Counted from the stretch's first letter, positions 24,972 to 37,600 are shown. The stretch: 64,000 nt of DNA from Ciborinia camelliae (GCA_025890175.1 JANPYM010000009.1:1427782-1491781), one strand, 5' to 3'. Numbers and translations are program-made. Notes: generated from the letters alone by a model not told the origin.

Positions 24972-25304
24972 CTAATTCCAGCTCGAAAGAGAAAAAAGGA
25001 ATACCCACCCATCCTTCTTGTTCTCCTTAACCTTTTCCTCCCCTTTCTGTCCATCTTCCAAAGGTTCCTCATTCAATACGGCACTCTCGCTCAAGTGTTT
25101 TTCGGTGGGTTTGCCCGTGCTTGCGCTTCCCCAGGGATATTGGCCAGTCCAGCTGTTGCCGCGGTGCATGCTGGCGGAATAGGAACGTGGTCGTGTGATA
25201 GGGGTGGGAGGAGTGATGGGAGTGATGGGAGAGGTGGATTTGGGGAGGGTGGATCCGTGAATTGGAGGTGTAGGCGTGGGTTGGGTGTTAGGTGGCGGAT
25301 GCGG
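24972..25304 (-). CDS. unresolved small Ser/Pro/Thr-rich protein, boundaries uncertain
   Basis: One minus-strand frame is open from 25304 to the stop at 24972 and has strongly protein-like composition: a Pro/Thr-rich stretch, RPRSYSAS, then MHRGNSWTGQYPWGSAS and a charged end rich in Glu and Lys. An in-frame TGA at about 25305 and the absence of an upstream ATG in this frame leave the start unclear. The first internal Met is at 25169; an ATG at 25321 lies in another frame and would need a 1-nt shift. Downstream, the frame ending at 24799 (ADSRIAGAVAIAYLHHELTD) looks coding, but no intron joins it in phase. Either exons were missed or the gene is broken. Function unknown. Confidence 0.4.
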   Translation of the reverse strand, partial: PHPPPNTQPTPTPPIHGSTLPKSTSPITPITPPTPITRPRSYSASMHRGNSWTGQYPWGSASTGKPTEKHLSESAVLNEEPLEDGQKGEEKVKENKKDGWVFLFSLSSWN

Positions 25305-25321
25305 TCAGTTTGTTTGGCCAT

Positions 25322-26143
25322 CGTTTATTGGCTGAGAGCCCCCGGGGGTTTGGATGTTTGATGAGATGTCGGTGGAGGATATTAGAAAATAAGATTATTG
25401 GTTTTGTAGTGTTTTTGGTTGTATTCTCAAATTATCAAAAAAAGAAAAAAACGACAGAGTAAAGTAGAAAAAGTAGAATAAGAGAAAAGAAAAGGATTGT
25501 GCGATGAGCCATTTGATAGCTCCAAAGCTTAGGTCAACCTTAAGATTTTCTTTTCTCCTTGATGACTAGTCCATCATTAGATATGATTCTCGTTAGTGGT
25601 CGCACTACCGGCAGTCGGTAATGTATACTTGATTAATCGAGATCGCAAATGTGGGGTAATGTTAGTCCCCTTTTACCGATGAACTGTGGCGAGTGTCGCT
25701 TCTAAGCTCAATAGGTAAATCCAGGAATTTATCAAGGATCATTAGTGGCCGGGTATCGGTATGAAATATAAATTAGTTCTTAGACCGTTTGTTAAAGCAA
25801 GGCTGATTGATATTTCTTTGTAGCAGCTAGAATGAACCGTGAAAAGGACCATCAAAAACCATTCGCTTAATGTTGAGGTGTGAACGAATTCCAATGCTCG
25901 GGGGGGGGAGGGTATTGGATTGAGGGGAAATAATCTAACCGCAATGATTCGGGACATATCCCAGGGGGTAATAAAAAAACAGAGGGCGCATATCGACAAC
26001 AAAATATTCGAGTCAATTCCCAATGTATATAAGGTCTTGACGTGACATAACAAACGCCATTTGCTATGCTTGATTCCTTCTTCCCGAGAACGCCAAACCC
26101 ACGATACTGTACATGCCTTTTTAAGACTATTGCGGGATGCTTT
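25322..26143. other. intergenic
   Basis: No gene seen. On the minus strand 25381-25500 is pyrimidine-rich, consistent with a leader for the uncertain small gene. A run of nine G lies near 25903. Confidence 0.5.
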
Positions 26144-27651
26144 TTAAGCTCTGCCGACTCTGAAGGAGAGGATCTGATAATTATTAGTATAGATGTTTAA
26201 AATGGAAATAGAAAAGGAAAGTATACGCACATCATTATGACCAACAGAAACAATGGCATCTTCCGAAACCCTCACTCCACCAGCTCCCTCAACATAAGCT
26301 AAAGGGGCATCCCCCATAACCTTTCTAGCACACTCCGCGACCGTAGTATTCTTTTTAACCAATACACAATCCCTAAACACTTTCTCACTTCCCGATCCAC
26401 CACTTCCTGCTATTAGACTTCCAACGTTCCTTACAGGAAAAACTGGTACTAAACCTAGTAATTCTGCTGCTCGAGAAAGTACTTGTACTACTCCCGTACT
26501 TCCAAATCTGTACAGAACCATATCCTTTAGATTCTCAATTCTTGTTTTGAGCTTCTCATCTAGTTCTTTCAGACCTCCACCAGTTTCATCACCATCGGCA
26601 ATTAAATCCTCCCTAGTATCCACGAACTCACTCCCCTCCGTATATCTCACAAAGCCCTGTTTAGCTAATCTCCTCAGGAAAACCTCCGAAACAGCACTAC
26701 ACAGTACAATACTCTGCGGATCCTGCATCTTTGCAATCTTGCTAATGTTCTTATCCGCATCCGCATGATCGATCTTATTCAGTGCAATAACCGTTGGAAA
26801 TTTCTCATCGGTAAATGCATTCACCACCATATCAATCGTTTCATCAGACCAATGTTCCAACGATTCCTTCAAACCCAGTTTATCCAGCGTCCGCGCAACC
26901 ACCGCACTTGTACTTCCATATCCAGAAAATTGCCCCTGTAGTGTCTCGACAGCCGTAGCTTTTACAGCTACATGTCTCCGTTTTATCGATCCCCATTTTT
27001 GCATCAAGTTCCCTCTAATCCACGCTACAATCTCCGAACGCAACCACACGATATCATAACTAGGATCGTAGCCACGTGTTGTTTTGCCCTCTGCATCAGT
27101 TGTGCCACTTACGTCTACGACGTGGATAAGTGCATCTGCATGGCGTAAATCGTCGAGGAATTTGTTTCCGAGGCCTTTTCCTTCATGGGCGCCAGGAACG
27201 AGACCGGCTACATCAAGGAGCTCGATGGGAACAGAACGACGACCGTCTATACAGGCACCGTAGTTGGGTTTGCAGCGAGATTGAAGATTATAGCGAGCGC
27301 AGGCGCAATCAATTTGGAGGTAGCCAATTGCGCGTTGAGGGTCGATGGTTGTGAATCTGGGAGTGGCTCAGTACTTTATCTTTCTTGCTCCAATCCTCTG
27401 CGGTTTTCCTAGCTCATTTTCGTAGCCCTGTAAAAGTGCGCATGTGAATGGTTTGTTAAGTGCTTACGGGAAATTGCCTGCGTGAGAGAGAGATTGTAAG
27501 TATGGAGGGGTAATTTGAGGTCAGGACGGGATACAGAGGAGATGTATGTTTACGCACCAACTTTTGACGAAGCATCTGTAAGACTGTTAAGTGTTGTACT
27601 TTTCCCCGAGGAGGGTTTGCCTACGAGGCCGATCAGAGGATCTCGTGGCAT
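26144..27651 (-). CDS. OBG/YGR210C-family P-loop GTPase
   Basis: Four exons (27651-27558, 27477-27468, 27356-26231, 26173-26144) give 419 residues, close to yeast Ygr210c (411). G1 is [12 protein letters not shown] (8-19), G3 lies in [14 protein letters not shown], and G4 is NKID in [11 protein letters not shown]. The segment [14 protein letters not shown] is the switch I region typical of OBG-type GTPases. A C-terminal TGS-like domain is suggested by the segment ending [13 protein letters not shown]. These proteins are thought to act with ribosomes or translation, but a precise role is not established. The second exon is only 10 nt long (GCAATTTCCC); it is required to build GNFPFTTI and both its splice sites are canonical. 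The final exon is also short (30 nt). Confidence 0.92.
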
Positions 27652-29936
27652 ATCGTTCAGTGGTTATGAGATTGTTGAAGGAAGGTGCTCTTGCATAAAC
27701 ATAAAATTTGGGGATGAATGCCCAGGTGGGATCGGCGGGGTCCATAATTGATGCCTGAGGCAAAAGAATGGCAGATCCATTCCAGCTGGAGGTTCTTCGA
27801 GGTCGTCATAGCCTTTGAACATATGACCTTATCATAAAATTTTCATCATTGCCATGAAATTGTAAAGATTCAAATCTCAAATGGTCATTATTGTCCATAT
27901 CTCTAGATACAGGATCATTTTGAGAGTTGGACTTTTATGAGTGAACTTGGCTGAAGTTAAGACGACAATATCATGTTGGAAGTTCGGATAAAAATTTGAG
28001 AATTTTGATTATGCATTACAACGAAACTATATTGGGTAGGTAGGTAATCAAAAGGTCGCCAAGAAGTTGAGTCTGATGAATCTGAAAAGACAGTTCTTGT
28101 ATGTCTTCCTTTGCTAATCTTATACATTAACAGTTCTTTACTATATATCTATCCCATAGTCACCAAGACCGAGCTTTTGAGATGTACCTAGTTCTATTCT
28201 CTCGTACTAAGCCCTACTCAAATCATGAGATATGGCCCACTAGTCTCTCGGGCGTCCGTTTTATGTGCTGTGGTATTTTTTGTACATCCTTTCGCAACAC
28301 TCTGATACCAACGCCGGTTTAAAAGAATACCCTACCATATTTTTTCTAAGCAAGCGAAAGCTGGTGTCTCCATTCAAATAATCGAGCATCGACGGATGAA
28401 AACACAAACCCATGTGTAAAGTAGTTTGCCGCAAGACTACTTGTCTCCGAGCTCTGAGCTTTACTAGGACCAGATCCTAAGCCTCACGCGCACTCACTCA
28501 TGGACATCTAAACCGATGAGGTCCTTCTGAAATACTAGCGATACCATATCGTCGTTTGTCCTCATCTTGGAGGGACACGCCCGTGTTTAGCGATCACCGC
28601 ATTGAATTACATATGAATCGATGGGCCTTCTCATATACGTATTATTGGTACCCAGCCCATATAGTAAAACAAGCTTTTTAAGTGCAGAGGCTAAATATTA
28701 TTTCCAACATCTGATCCAAACTCGCCTTGACTCGCTTAGCCGTGAACCGCGAAAGGTTCCGTTAGCCAAGAAATATTTTCTTTGCACTGCAAACCCCAAC
28801 CTCGTCATTTCCCAGGTGGCTTTGATCGGAATCGGGATGGCAGGTAAACAACTAATCACAAGATGAAGTCGATAACCAGGATTTTCCAATGCCAATGTAC
28901 ACCGTACAGGTAACACATCTCTTGCCGTGTAGGCGGCTTAGCAAAGTGTAAAGAAAGGAAGACAAATGAAATGAATAATTTTGAATCAGATGAAGTCATG
29001 ACAAACTTACAAAAGGTCTCCGAAGCGCCACAATTAATAGGTAGTGACCGACTGTGCCACATTCACAGCCACAGCCACAGTCCCGTAAAAGAAGAAAGCC
29101 AATCGGGACGCATGCGGCACTTAGAAAGTTCAAATTTCGTCACCCCTGACAATTATGATGCTACCCAAAATTGTTGAAGGGTCTTGTCCCAAAATTTGGA
29201 AAAAAGGTACACATGAAGAGAATCTATTCGTTAACTTCACAAATTGTAATATTATGCAGGTTCCTAGATGTGCTTCAGATTTTGATATTTTGAAGATTCC
29301 ATGATACAGGGTTGGCTGGGTAAATTCATTGTTCATTTTGGAAAAGGTGAAGGGTGAAGGGTGAAGCAAGTGAAGGCTGTGTGATGTTGGAAGTTTGAAG
29401 CAAGTGAGAGAAAAAACAGACATTATGACGTAATCTAGCTCGTGGTTGGTTTTTGCAAATAAAATTTCTTGATTTGGTTGGGCCATGGCCATCTATCTGC
29501 ATGCATGCTTCATGAAATTCAAAGTTGATTAGGAGTAGTAATCACTCCATGGATAGATAGACCAATAGGTTAATAATACCTACCTACTACTTACTACTTA
29601 CCTACGTAGGTAGGGTAGCGGTTGGTGACGTGACGTTATAACTCTAACCCCGACCCCGACCCCCACCCCGGCCCAAGCAAAATCGGCAAGTCGCACCATT
29701 CATTCACAGTCACTACCCAGATACTTCAAGGTTGTGGAAAAATCAACCCAGCCCAAATCCCGAAGTCTTATTCATACATAAAGGTCCACTTTCCCATTAG
29801 TTACTTTGCAAACATACATTCCAATCTTCTCTACAAGAAAACAAAGAACTGTCTACTTTTTAAGATACCCATCAACAGCAACAAATACATATCAGTTTTC
29901 AACTTCGATACCCTTTTACCGATCAAATCCAACATC
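27652..29936. other. intergenic
   Basis: 2.3 kb with no recognised gene. Short frames occur on both strands without recognisable motifs. A short word near 28200 (CTCTCGTACTAAG) resembles part of large-subunit rRNA but does not extend. A CCTACGTAGG palindrome lies at about 29602-29611. The last 200 bp (pyrimidine-rich) is the likely promoter/leader of the Pmp3 gene. Confidence 0.55.
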
Positions 29937-30275
29937 ATGCCTTTCACAGCCAGGTAAGAATCATTCTTCTGGTCCCTTCTCATCCTTCCCCTCGATATCG
30001 ATGATCATCAATCATATCAACAATCAACCAAGAAGCAATTACTAACATTTCGTAATAGCGATATCTGCAAGATCATTCTCGCCGTCATCCTACCACCTCT
30101 TGGTGTATTCCTTGAGAGAGGATGTGGTGCCGATCTGCTCATTAACAGTAAGACTCCTCATATACTACTTCCCTAGCAACTCTTGACAGTTCTAACACGG
30201 TTCTTAGTCCTCCTTACCATTCTTGGATATATCCCTGGTATCATCCACGCTTTGTATATCATTCTGAAGTATTAG
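29937..30275 (+). CDS. pmp3: plasma membrane proteolipid Pmp3 (UPF0057 family)
   Basis: Three exons (29937-29953, 30059-30147, 30208-30275) encode 57 residues, the normal family size. Two hydrophobic segments are separated by a short loop: DICKIILAVILPPLGVFLERG and ILGYIPGIIHALYIIL. The motif PPLGVFLERGCGADLLIN is the family signature. Pmp3 sits in the plasma membrane and affects membrane potential and cation tolerance in yeast; in fungi it is often stress-inducible. The first intron (29954-30058) has a perfect branch site ACTAAC at 30041. The 17-nt first exon would be missed by simple ORF finding. Confidence 0.96.
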
Positions 30276-31245
30276 GCTTCTCACGATAACGACTCTCCTC
30301 AACCCACCCAACGATAAATATCCCCCAACTTCAACCAACGATCCCTCAATCATCATACCTCCCTTTTTACATACTCTTCTCGAAATCAGGCGTTATCAAC
30401 AAGGTTCATGCTCAAACATATTAATGAATAATCAATCTCTTGGCATCGGAAGAGTCGGCTGCAGACTATTTCTCGGCTTGAAAACATGACGACCTAGGAT
30501 TGGGACATAGGCATGCATGGGCATGAATCATGTGGGATGATCATGGCTTTCTGATTATACTCTTCTTGCGCACCTCATGCAATTGGGTTTTTTTATGGAA
30601 TGGCTTTTCTTTCATTGGGTCTTCTGGCAGCACATCTACGGATTTGTGGTGCAATACGGGTTTTCTGGAGGAATTGTATAGAGCGGATGATGGACGATAA
30701 TAATGAATGAACTCAAAATCAATCCTAATTTTCGGAAAATCTGAATCGTATAGCAATGTGCATGTCGTGACTGATCAGTGATGTGTTGTCAACTTGTTAT
30801 TTTAATTATTGATCGAGATAGAGTCAGAGACATGATAACAATCTGTGAGATGGATCAAATGTTTTATCTTGCTCTCACAATCTCACCGACTTGTAAAGTG
30901 GAGTGGCCAAACTTTATTGAAAAATGAAGCTTCAATAATGCTCAGCTTTCGAAGGGGATCAATAATTAATACGCCGATACAATAGATGATAATAATCAAT
31001 GCCGAGCCCGAGGACCTAGTGCCCAGGTGGGTTCCTTCAGCCTTTCTGTATAGATGCCTCTTTTATAAGACATTAAGAAATATCCGCCTTAGTCCATTTT
31101 GAGCTACGCCAATATTTAGCGACGTAAACTCTTGGCAGCCCACAGAGAGAAAATTTACTCTTCACATCTCCTACTTCAACCATCATCAACACTCAATTCG
31201 GCGTAGGATAACCATTTCTTTGCGACCTCACGAAAATCAATCAAA
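30276..31245. other. intergenic
   Basis: 970 bp without a gene. The last 130 bp carries a pyrimidine-rich leader ahead of the eL22 start. Confidence 0.55.
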
Positions 31246-31785
31246 ATGCCTGCCAAAGTACGTCCATGAATAAAAACCGCTTTGCTGTTGGCCTGCTTTC
31301 TTTTCGAGAGAGCTATGGCGTGATGCAGTAGGCTAAATTATATTTTCTATCGAATAGGCAAACAAGAAGGTTCCCTCTGTCAAGAGAAAGTTCGTTATCG
31401 ACTGCAAGCAACCTGCCAATGACAAGATCTTCGATACCGCTGCTTTCGAGAAGTTCATCCAAGACAACCTTAAGGTCGATGGATTGAAGAGCAACTTCGG
31501 CGACAAGGTCACCGTCACCAAGGACGGAGAGAGCATTAAGATCGAGACCTCTGTTAACTCTGGTCACTACCTTAAGTACTTGTATGTTTTCCCGGGGTTT
31601 CTTCCCTCTCTTTCTATGAAGTGTTGGATTGTTTGCTAACTTATCATTTTCTTAATAGGACCAAGAAGTTCCTCAAGAAGAACCAATTGAGAGATTGGCT
31701 TCGTGTTGTTTCTACTTCCAAGGGCGTTTACGAATTGAGATTCTTCAACGTTGTTGGTGATGATGCCGAGGAGGATGATGAATAG
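31246..31785 (+). CDS. rpl22: 60S ribosomal protein eL22
   Basis: Three exons (31246-31257, 31358-31581, 31659-31785) give 120 residues. The first exon contributes only MPAK, the usual arrangement in fungal ribosomal protein genes. Conserved blocks include [54 protein letters not shown] and an acidic C-terminus (AEEDDE). eL22 is a surface protein of the large ribosomal subunit near the exit tunnel. Codon use is strongly biased to C-ending codons (AAG, ATC, GTC), as expected for a highly expressed gene. Intron 2 has the branch site GCTAAC about 20 nt before the acceptor. Confidence 0.97.
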
Positions 31786-32761
31786 ATGGTTACATATTAC
31801 ATCTAGGATTAAGAAATGATACCATGATGGACTGGGCTACGGACTAGAAGATCATGAGGAGGGTTGGGATTTAGCAGTGGTGGAATAATTCAATGCTATA
31901 TTACTGCTCTCTCAAAAAGTTTTGCTCTCGATATTGATGTGTGATTGTGAAGTTGCAAATATTCTTAGTTGAAACTGGTGGGATACTTGTGCACATTGTC
32001 TATTCTATCTCAACACTCAAAGTGGCTGCTGCAGGGTGTTCAAGCAAGTGTGCCTTCACCACACCCCCTTCTCCATATCCCCCCTAACCTCTCCACCCCC
32101 TGGAAAGTTCCAACGCTATACACGACGAATCGAAAGTCAAGCACAAACGTAAGCGTACAAAGGAAAAGAATACCTCCGTAATCGTGCGCAATTGCTCTCA
32201 TTAAAAAAGAGAGAAAGGAGATCGTCTACTTCTCTATGAAGCAAATCTCTCTTTATTTTCTCGGTCATATCAAACGACACCATGCTGGACGCCTACGTTT
32301 GCTGAAGACGAAGAGATCTGGTTTGTTGTAAGTTCTTGTTACTGCTGGCGAAGGATGTCTGGCTGGGAGAAGTAGCTGGTTGAGACTGAAGACCTATCAT
32401 TTCTTGCATTTGACTAAGTATGCATATGCATTGGGAATTCTGTTGGCTGTAGGATCTTATCTGCTTTCCAACCCAGGCTATTTGAAGTCATTTTGCGCTA
32501 CTTTTCAGATGAGATTTGGTGTGATATCGATACCTATGTAAAGCCTCGCATTAATTCGTTCTGCTATGAAAATTCCACTAAAACCCGCCTGTAACCGTTC
32601 TTTGATAATAACCATTTAGATATCTTTAAAAATAATCAATGGTATTCGTGATTACCTAGTAATCATTAATTATAAGCTTTTGCACCTGTTGTAACGGATG
32701 CTGTTCTTTCATCCTCCCTGATGATTAGCCTCCGCTCTTCCTTCTACGGACCTTTTATTAG
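31786..32761. other. intergenic
   Basis: About 1 kb between convergent genes. No gene recognised; the frame at 31969-32181 has no coding look. Confidence 0.5.
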
Positions 32762-33728
32762 TTATACCCTGCCTGCAGATCCCGGATATATTCCATATCT
32801 CTGATCTTTTCCTCCAACAGGCGTGTCCGGATCCTCTCGCTTTCCCTCCGCTCTTCCTCCATAGCGGCGATGGTTCTCTCCCGAGTACGAACCGTCTCGT
32901 TCAACTCCTCTCTCTCTATTCCAAGCTTGTTCACTTCCCTCCAACCTCCTCTCTCTCTCGTTCAACTCCTCTCTCTCTCTATTCCAAGCTTGCTCATTTT
33001 CCATCGACCCGGTCATTGAAACAAGGTTAGTCTCCGCCTGAGGTACATGATTCCCTGTCCCGGAATCCAACGGTACGTCATTTGCGGAGGCATGAGAGCG
33101 AAGACAAATGATGGCATTTGTTCCCGTTCCTGTAGGTGTTGTTTGATTCGGAGATGCGCCCGGAATTTCCGTCGTCTCACTTCCTCCTACTGTATTAACT
33201 GGCACTACAGCCCTTCTTCTAAACCTCTCAAGCTGTGTTTGCACCCTTCGATTTCTTTCACTTTCCAACATAAGTCTCATACCAACCACTATATCTGCGG
33301 CTATAGTTGGCTCACATGTTGCTTCAAGAGCCTTCAAAGTCGTTGCCAAATCTGATTTCAGGCTTGTCGGATTGGGGCGAGGCCAAGCTCTGATTATCAG
33401 TAGGGCGATTACGAGTCTCGATTTGGTCCAGTGGTGAAGCTCAATGCCGAATATACGATCCATAATGATCAGCTTCAAGAGAGGTTGTAGATTTACTAAA
33501 AGATGGTAGCGTTTCGTCGAGTGGTAATGGGCGTAGGAGATACTCGCTGATAGCTATAATATATGTTAGAGAGTTCTTTTGTATTGAAAAGTATGGAAAC
33601 ATACCGGAAAGTGTCTCAGACTCAAAGAGAGTTAATATTGAACTATAGATCCGCAAGGAGAATCCATATATGGTCTTCGTATTTCGAATGTGAGAATAGA
33701 GCTTCTTGTGGATTAATAAAGCTATCAC
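32762..33728 (-). pseudogene. frameshifted coiled-coil protein gene, function unknown
   Basis: Coding-like sequence runs across several frames. The upstream part (to 33549) is followed by a textbook intron (GTATGT at about 33605, CTAAC, TATAG) and a downstream exon reading ISEYLLRPLPLDETLPSFSK, which meets TGA near 33437. A second frame then reads TTLKALEATCEPTIAADIVV and RLMLESERNRR. It has two copies of EQAWNREREELNE, but the second has lost two bases of a GA run, shifting the frame. In the shifted frame the sequence resumes with TIAAMEEERRESERIRTRLL and ends LQAGYN at about 32763. The conserved part would be a charged coiled coil. No family recognised. At least two lesions suggest a pseudogene, though sequencing error in the GA run is possible. 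Confidence 0.5.
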
Positions 33729-34550
33729 ATATACTCTGGAGATAGCTGTCTTGAAAGTGTTATTCTGATGGGAGTGGTGCTGGGAGATCTGGTGTCTTCG
33801 AAAAGGGATTGACTATTTCCAAGGGTGAGGATAAGTACTGATGGTGAAGTTGTTGAAAGGTGAAGTCGTTGAAAGGTGAAGATCTTTAAAAGTGAGTTTT
33901 TTCTCTACCTTGTTGAAAAATACCAATGTAAGGTTGCTGAAAGATCGTGGCTATCGAAAGTTGGAGATAGAATTTTGTTCTTGGATTTGCAATATCTTAC
34001 TTTGTTCTTAAGAGGGATGATGTTGAAGAAAGAGGGATGATGTTGAAGAAAGAGGGATGATGTTGGGGGAAGAGGGATGATGTTGGGGGAAGAAATATTT
34101 TCTTAGCTTTGAGCAAGGTAATATTCAAGAAAAAGTGAAATTGAGAATTAGATTCCTCAAAGGAATCTAATTCGGCTAACCTGGAAGGTCATCACACATT
34201 GTAGGCAGCAGTTTATACCCAGTACTCCTTGGAATTGTGTTCCGAGGGAAATGTACACAAGGGGAACTGACCTTACACCACTTATTATACAATTTGAAAT
34301 GTACTCCTCACTAGGCTAATCTGCTAACCTGCTAACCGAACTATCATGGACAGGCTTAGCTCTACAATATACCTACTACCTTAACTCACCATTTTAAATT
34401 CCAGCCCGGCCTACCTATTAGATAGGTACACTATGGAAGGACCAGCAGTTATGGAAAGTATCAATCAACCTACACCACAAGTCTAAATTTCATCTTAATA
34501 TGCTTTCCCGATCATCGAACCGAAGTTGATCATTCAAAGATAACTGCATA
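33729..34550. other. intergenic with 20-bp tandem repeat
   Basis: No gene seen. GTTGAAAGGTGAAG words repeat near 33850 and a four-unit tandem repeat lies at 34011-34090. A short inverted repeat ATTAGATTCCT / AGGAATCTAAT is at about 34147-34171. Confidence 0.55.
34011..34090 (+). repeat. 20-bp tandem repeat, 4 copies
   Basis: Unit AGAGGGATGATGTTGAAGAA twice, then AGAGGGATGATGTTGGGGGA twice. The two halves differ at three positions, so the array grew by duplication of each variant. Confidence 0.95.
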
Positions 34551-34636
34551 GCGCGCACAGGTCACTCCCAGATATCTATATAAGTCTCTCTTTGCTCTCC
34601 AATTCTGTTCCTTTTTTCTTTAGCTCTCTTTGCCTA
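34551..34636 (+). repeat. promoter-like duplicated block, copy A
   Basis: Starts GCGCGCACAGG, includes a TATA-like CTATATAAG and the leader word TCTCTCTTTGCTC. The first 47 bp match copy B at 37865 with one difference; similarity continues more loosely to TAGCTCTCTTTGCCTA. No clear gene follows copy A. Confidence 0.8.
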
Positions 34637-37600
34637 GATTCCTTGTCTGGGATGAGGTCAGGTCTCCACATGGATAAATGATGTTGATAGGTGCTGCATG
34701 TTCTCTGGGTCAAGTGGTCATACGATGGACGTCTTCCCCACCATGTTTTGGTTGTTCAGCGATGAGGACTTCACAGTATTCATGCAAACTGGCCATGAAA
34801 ACAGTCGAAGCACCGCAAAAATGGCAACTTGGCATGATCGGTCTGTATCCAAACCGACTGGGAGGCATGGGGGTACTGGTACTCGGATCCACTGCCAAAA
34901 AGGATGCGTGCGCTTCTAAAGTATGCCTTCCAATTCGCCAGACCTGTCAAAATGATGGGGAAAAATCTTCGTCGAATTCAAGCGACCTGTCAGAGCAATC
35001 TTTCTGGCTCGTGTCACTGGTCACATAGATTGAAGGAAGTTTTTCCTGTCTACATAGCCCTTAGATGACGAGCCCAGTGGCGCGCAAACTCCTCTCTGCC
35101 AGCATCACCAAACGATCAAGTAGCTTGGCTAGCTATATCCGAATGAATTAACAGGTGCGAAAGCGGTGAGTATTGCATACCTATTCAAACACCTAGGTCA
35201 TTTTTATGAATATATATGACCTCCAAGTGGAATTGGACCAGTTGGGGGAGGTTAAAAGTAATTTAGCAGGGTGGAGGATTTAACAACACACTAATAAATC
35301 AAAGACTACAAGTTCCTCTTTTCCTCAAATGGAATGCGCGACACTGACTTCCGAAGGTAATCGCCTAATCAAGCTGAACAGTATGGTAAAAAATGTATAC
35401 AAGTTCCTGGACTTTGCAGATAGCTTCGTACACTTTCTCTAGGTGCACTTTTATAAGCATCAAATATTCAGACGAGACAAACTCCTTTGATATTACGGCC
35501 CAACGTACCTAAGTATTATCTTCAACACTTCAGATAGTACCAATTCCCTTCGCACATTCACTCCTTAAACCCACCAAAGTCGCCTATCCACGTCCATCCC
35601 GCCCCACCTCACCGCCACCAAAAAAATAAATAAAAAAAACGCACCAAAAAAAGAATTCACAATCATAGCGATCAAGTTCCCCCGGGGCGCCGTGGTCTCA
35701 CCCGTAGGCTGTTACAGTTTCCCCAGTATACCTGTGTGAAGGCCCGTGAAGGTCTGTCCTACATTCTCGGACGCGCCAGCCCGTTCATGATATTCCGCAT
35801 TATTGGTTGGCCAATATTGGAGATGATAAGTCTCTTGTGATTGCGGTGTCTAATGGGAAGGCAGTTGACTACCGACTCGTCAGTAGGCTGCCAACTAGAC
35901 CACGAAGGCCTCTGTTTGCGACAATTGTGGTGGGTAGAAGAAGTTTGAGCTTATATAGGAAGGGTCGGGTTGGGTTGGCGTAGTTGGGAGGTGGATGGGT
36001 TTGAGTTTCACTTTTTCGAAAAATGGGATTTTTATGTACTGGATTTACGCCCTTTCGATTGATATTTCTCAAGATTGAATTCGATTATTATTTCTTCAAC
36101 CATCAAAAGCTAGTTGATAGTCTATTGGATTAAATTACCAATTGTCGTGAAGTCAATGTCATTGAAGTTAACGCTCGCTTCGCGACATCTTGGTCGCATT
36201 CAATCGAATAGAAGGACGCGACCCACAGATTATTCAACACATCCAGTGAGAACAGACGATATATATCTCTATCTTGGTTGAAATATCAAGTCCATCCAAA
36301 CCATACCGAGCCCTCATACACAGCACTGCGACCAATGCAAATCGAGAGCTTCACATCTCGGTCATTTGAGCTTTAAATTCTTCACTGAGGAACCACCATC
36401 CAGTTTATCATAGATGCATTTTTAATCCACCAGCCAAATTCTCTTTGAAGATTCAATATTATTGTGGAAAAAACTTATTACTACTGCAAATAAGCTTTTC
36501 AGTGCCATAATTGCACCAGAACCCTTTGTCCCCAAGAAGAACAAAAACAACCGAGACTCGAACTAGGCAAGGACTCGAGAGTGCTCAACATCTATGAATT
36601 GGGCTTATCCATGGTTCTTGAGATAGATGTATCTCTAGAGTAAATTCTCCTATAATCATATTGTCAATACTGTGATGGGTGGTGGAGGGTGGGTAGGTCA
36701 GTTGGTGAAGGGGGCCAAAGGGGGAGGGGGAGAATAACGATCTCCACTCAACAACAATGCAGTGACCGCAGCTCTCAAATAGATTTGTCCTACGCCTCTG
36801 ATATATGGCGTACCTGCTAGGTATCAGTACTATAGTTCCAACTGGCAATTATAGTTACTCACCTCAACAACCACCCCTCAAAAGTCTACTCACTCGTCTC
36901 CCAAACCTCCAGCCACCCTTAGAGATGCATCTCATCCATCCTGGCAAACCCCTTCTCTTCTTATGCAACCAAGCATGTAGTACTCTAAAGCCAAAGTTCA
37001 AAGAGATTCATGCACATCCACATATACCCGGCATTTCATCCCACCAGCTCATTCATTACTGATTGATCCAGCCCATTTATCGAATTCATTCGATAAAAAT
37101 GAGACATGCAACAAAACTTTGAGCAGTCCCAAGACAACTATTTCCTTATTGGCCCAGCTTACCAATCAGAAAGCCACACGCCTTGAGTGTCATAAACTGA
37201 ATGTCCCCGCTTCAAAAGTCTAGCAGCAAGCAGCAAGCAGTACTATATGTACTTCAAGGAAATATACCCCGGTTGGCTCAATTTTACTTCGGAGAGTGTT
37301 TTGATACACCCTCTTATTTCCATACATTGGGTAGGATCCCGATATTGGATGGTACTGTCAGATTCTCAGACTGGGTTTATTCTGAGATGAACTTTTTAAT
37401 CCCAATCTTACCTTACTTTAAGTGACTCTTTATAAAGCCATTGGGGTATATAAAGATTCTTTAAAGTTTAGTATGTAGTAGGGTATTAGGTACTCCTTCC
37501 ATAGCTAGACAAGCTGGCTGGAACTTAAGATGGTAGGTTGGAATAGTATTGTTTTAGGGTAACCTAAGGTCCGTACTAGATATACGAAGTACGGAATCTA

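Noticed and set aside
28190..28260. Possible rDNA fragment (TTCTCTCGTACTAAG resembles the 3' part of large-subunit rRNA on the minus strand)
   Set aside because: Only about 11-13 bases match; flanking sequence does not continue as rRNA.
34678..35028. 116-codon plus frame after promoter-like copy A and the overlapping minus frame
   Set aside because: Neither has recognisable motifs; overlapping open frames on both strands make either unreliable.
36540..36600. B-box-like word (GTTCGAGTC on the minus strand) suggesting a tRNA
   Set aside because: No T-stem pairing, acceptor stem or A box could be built around it.
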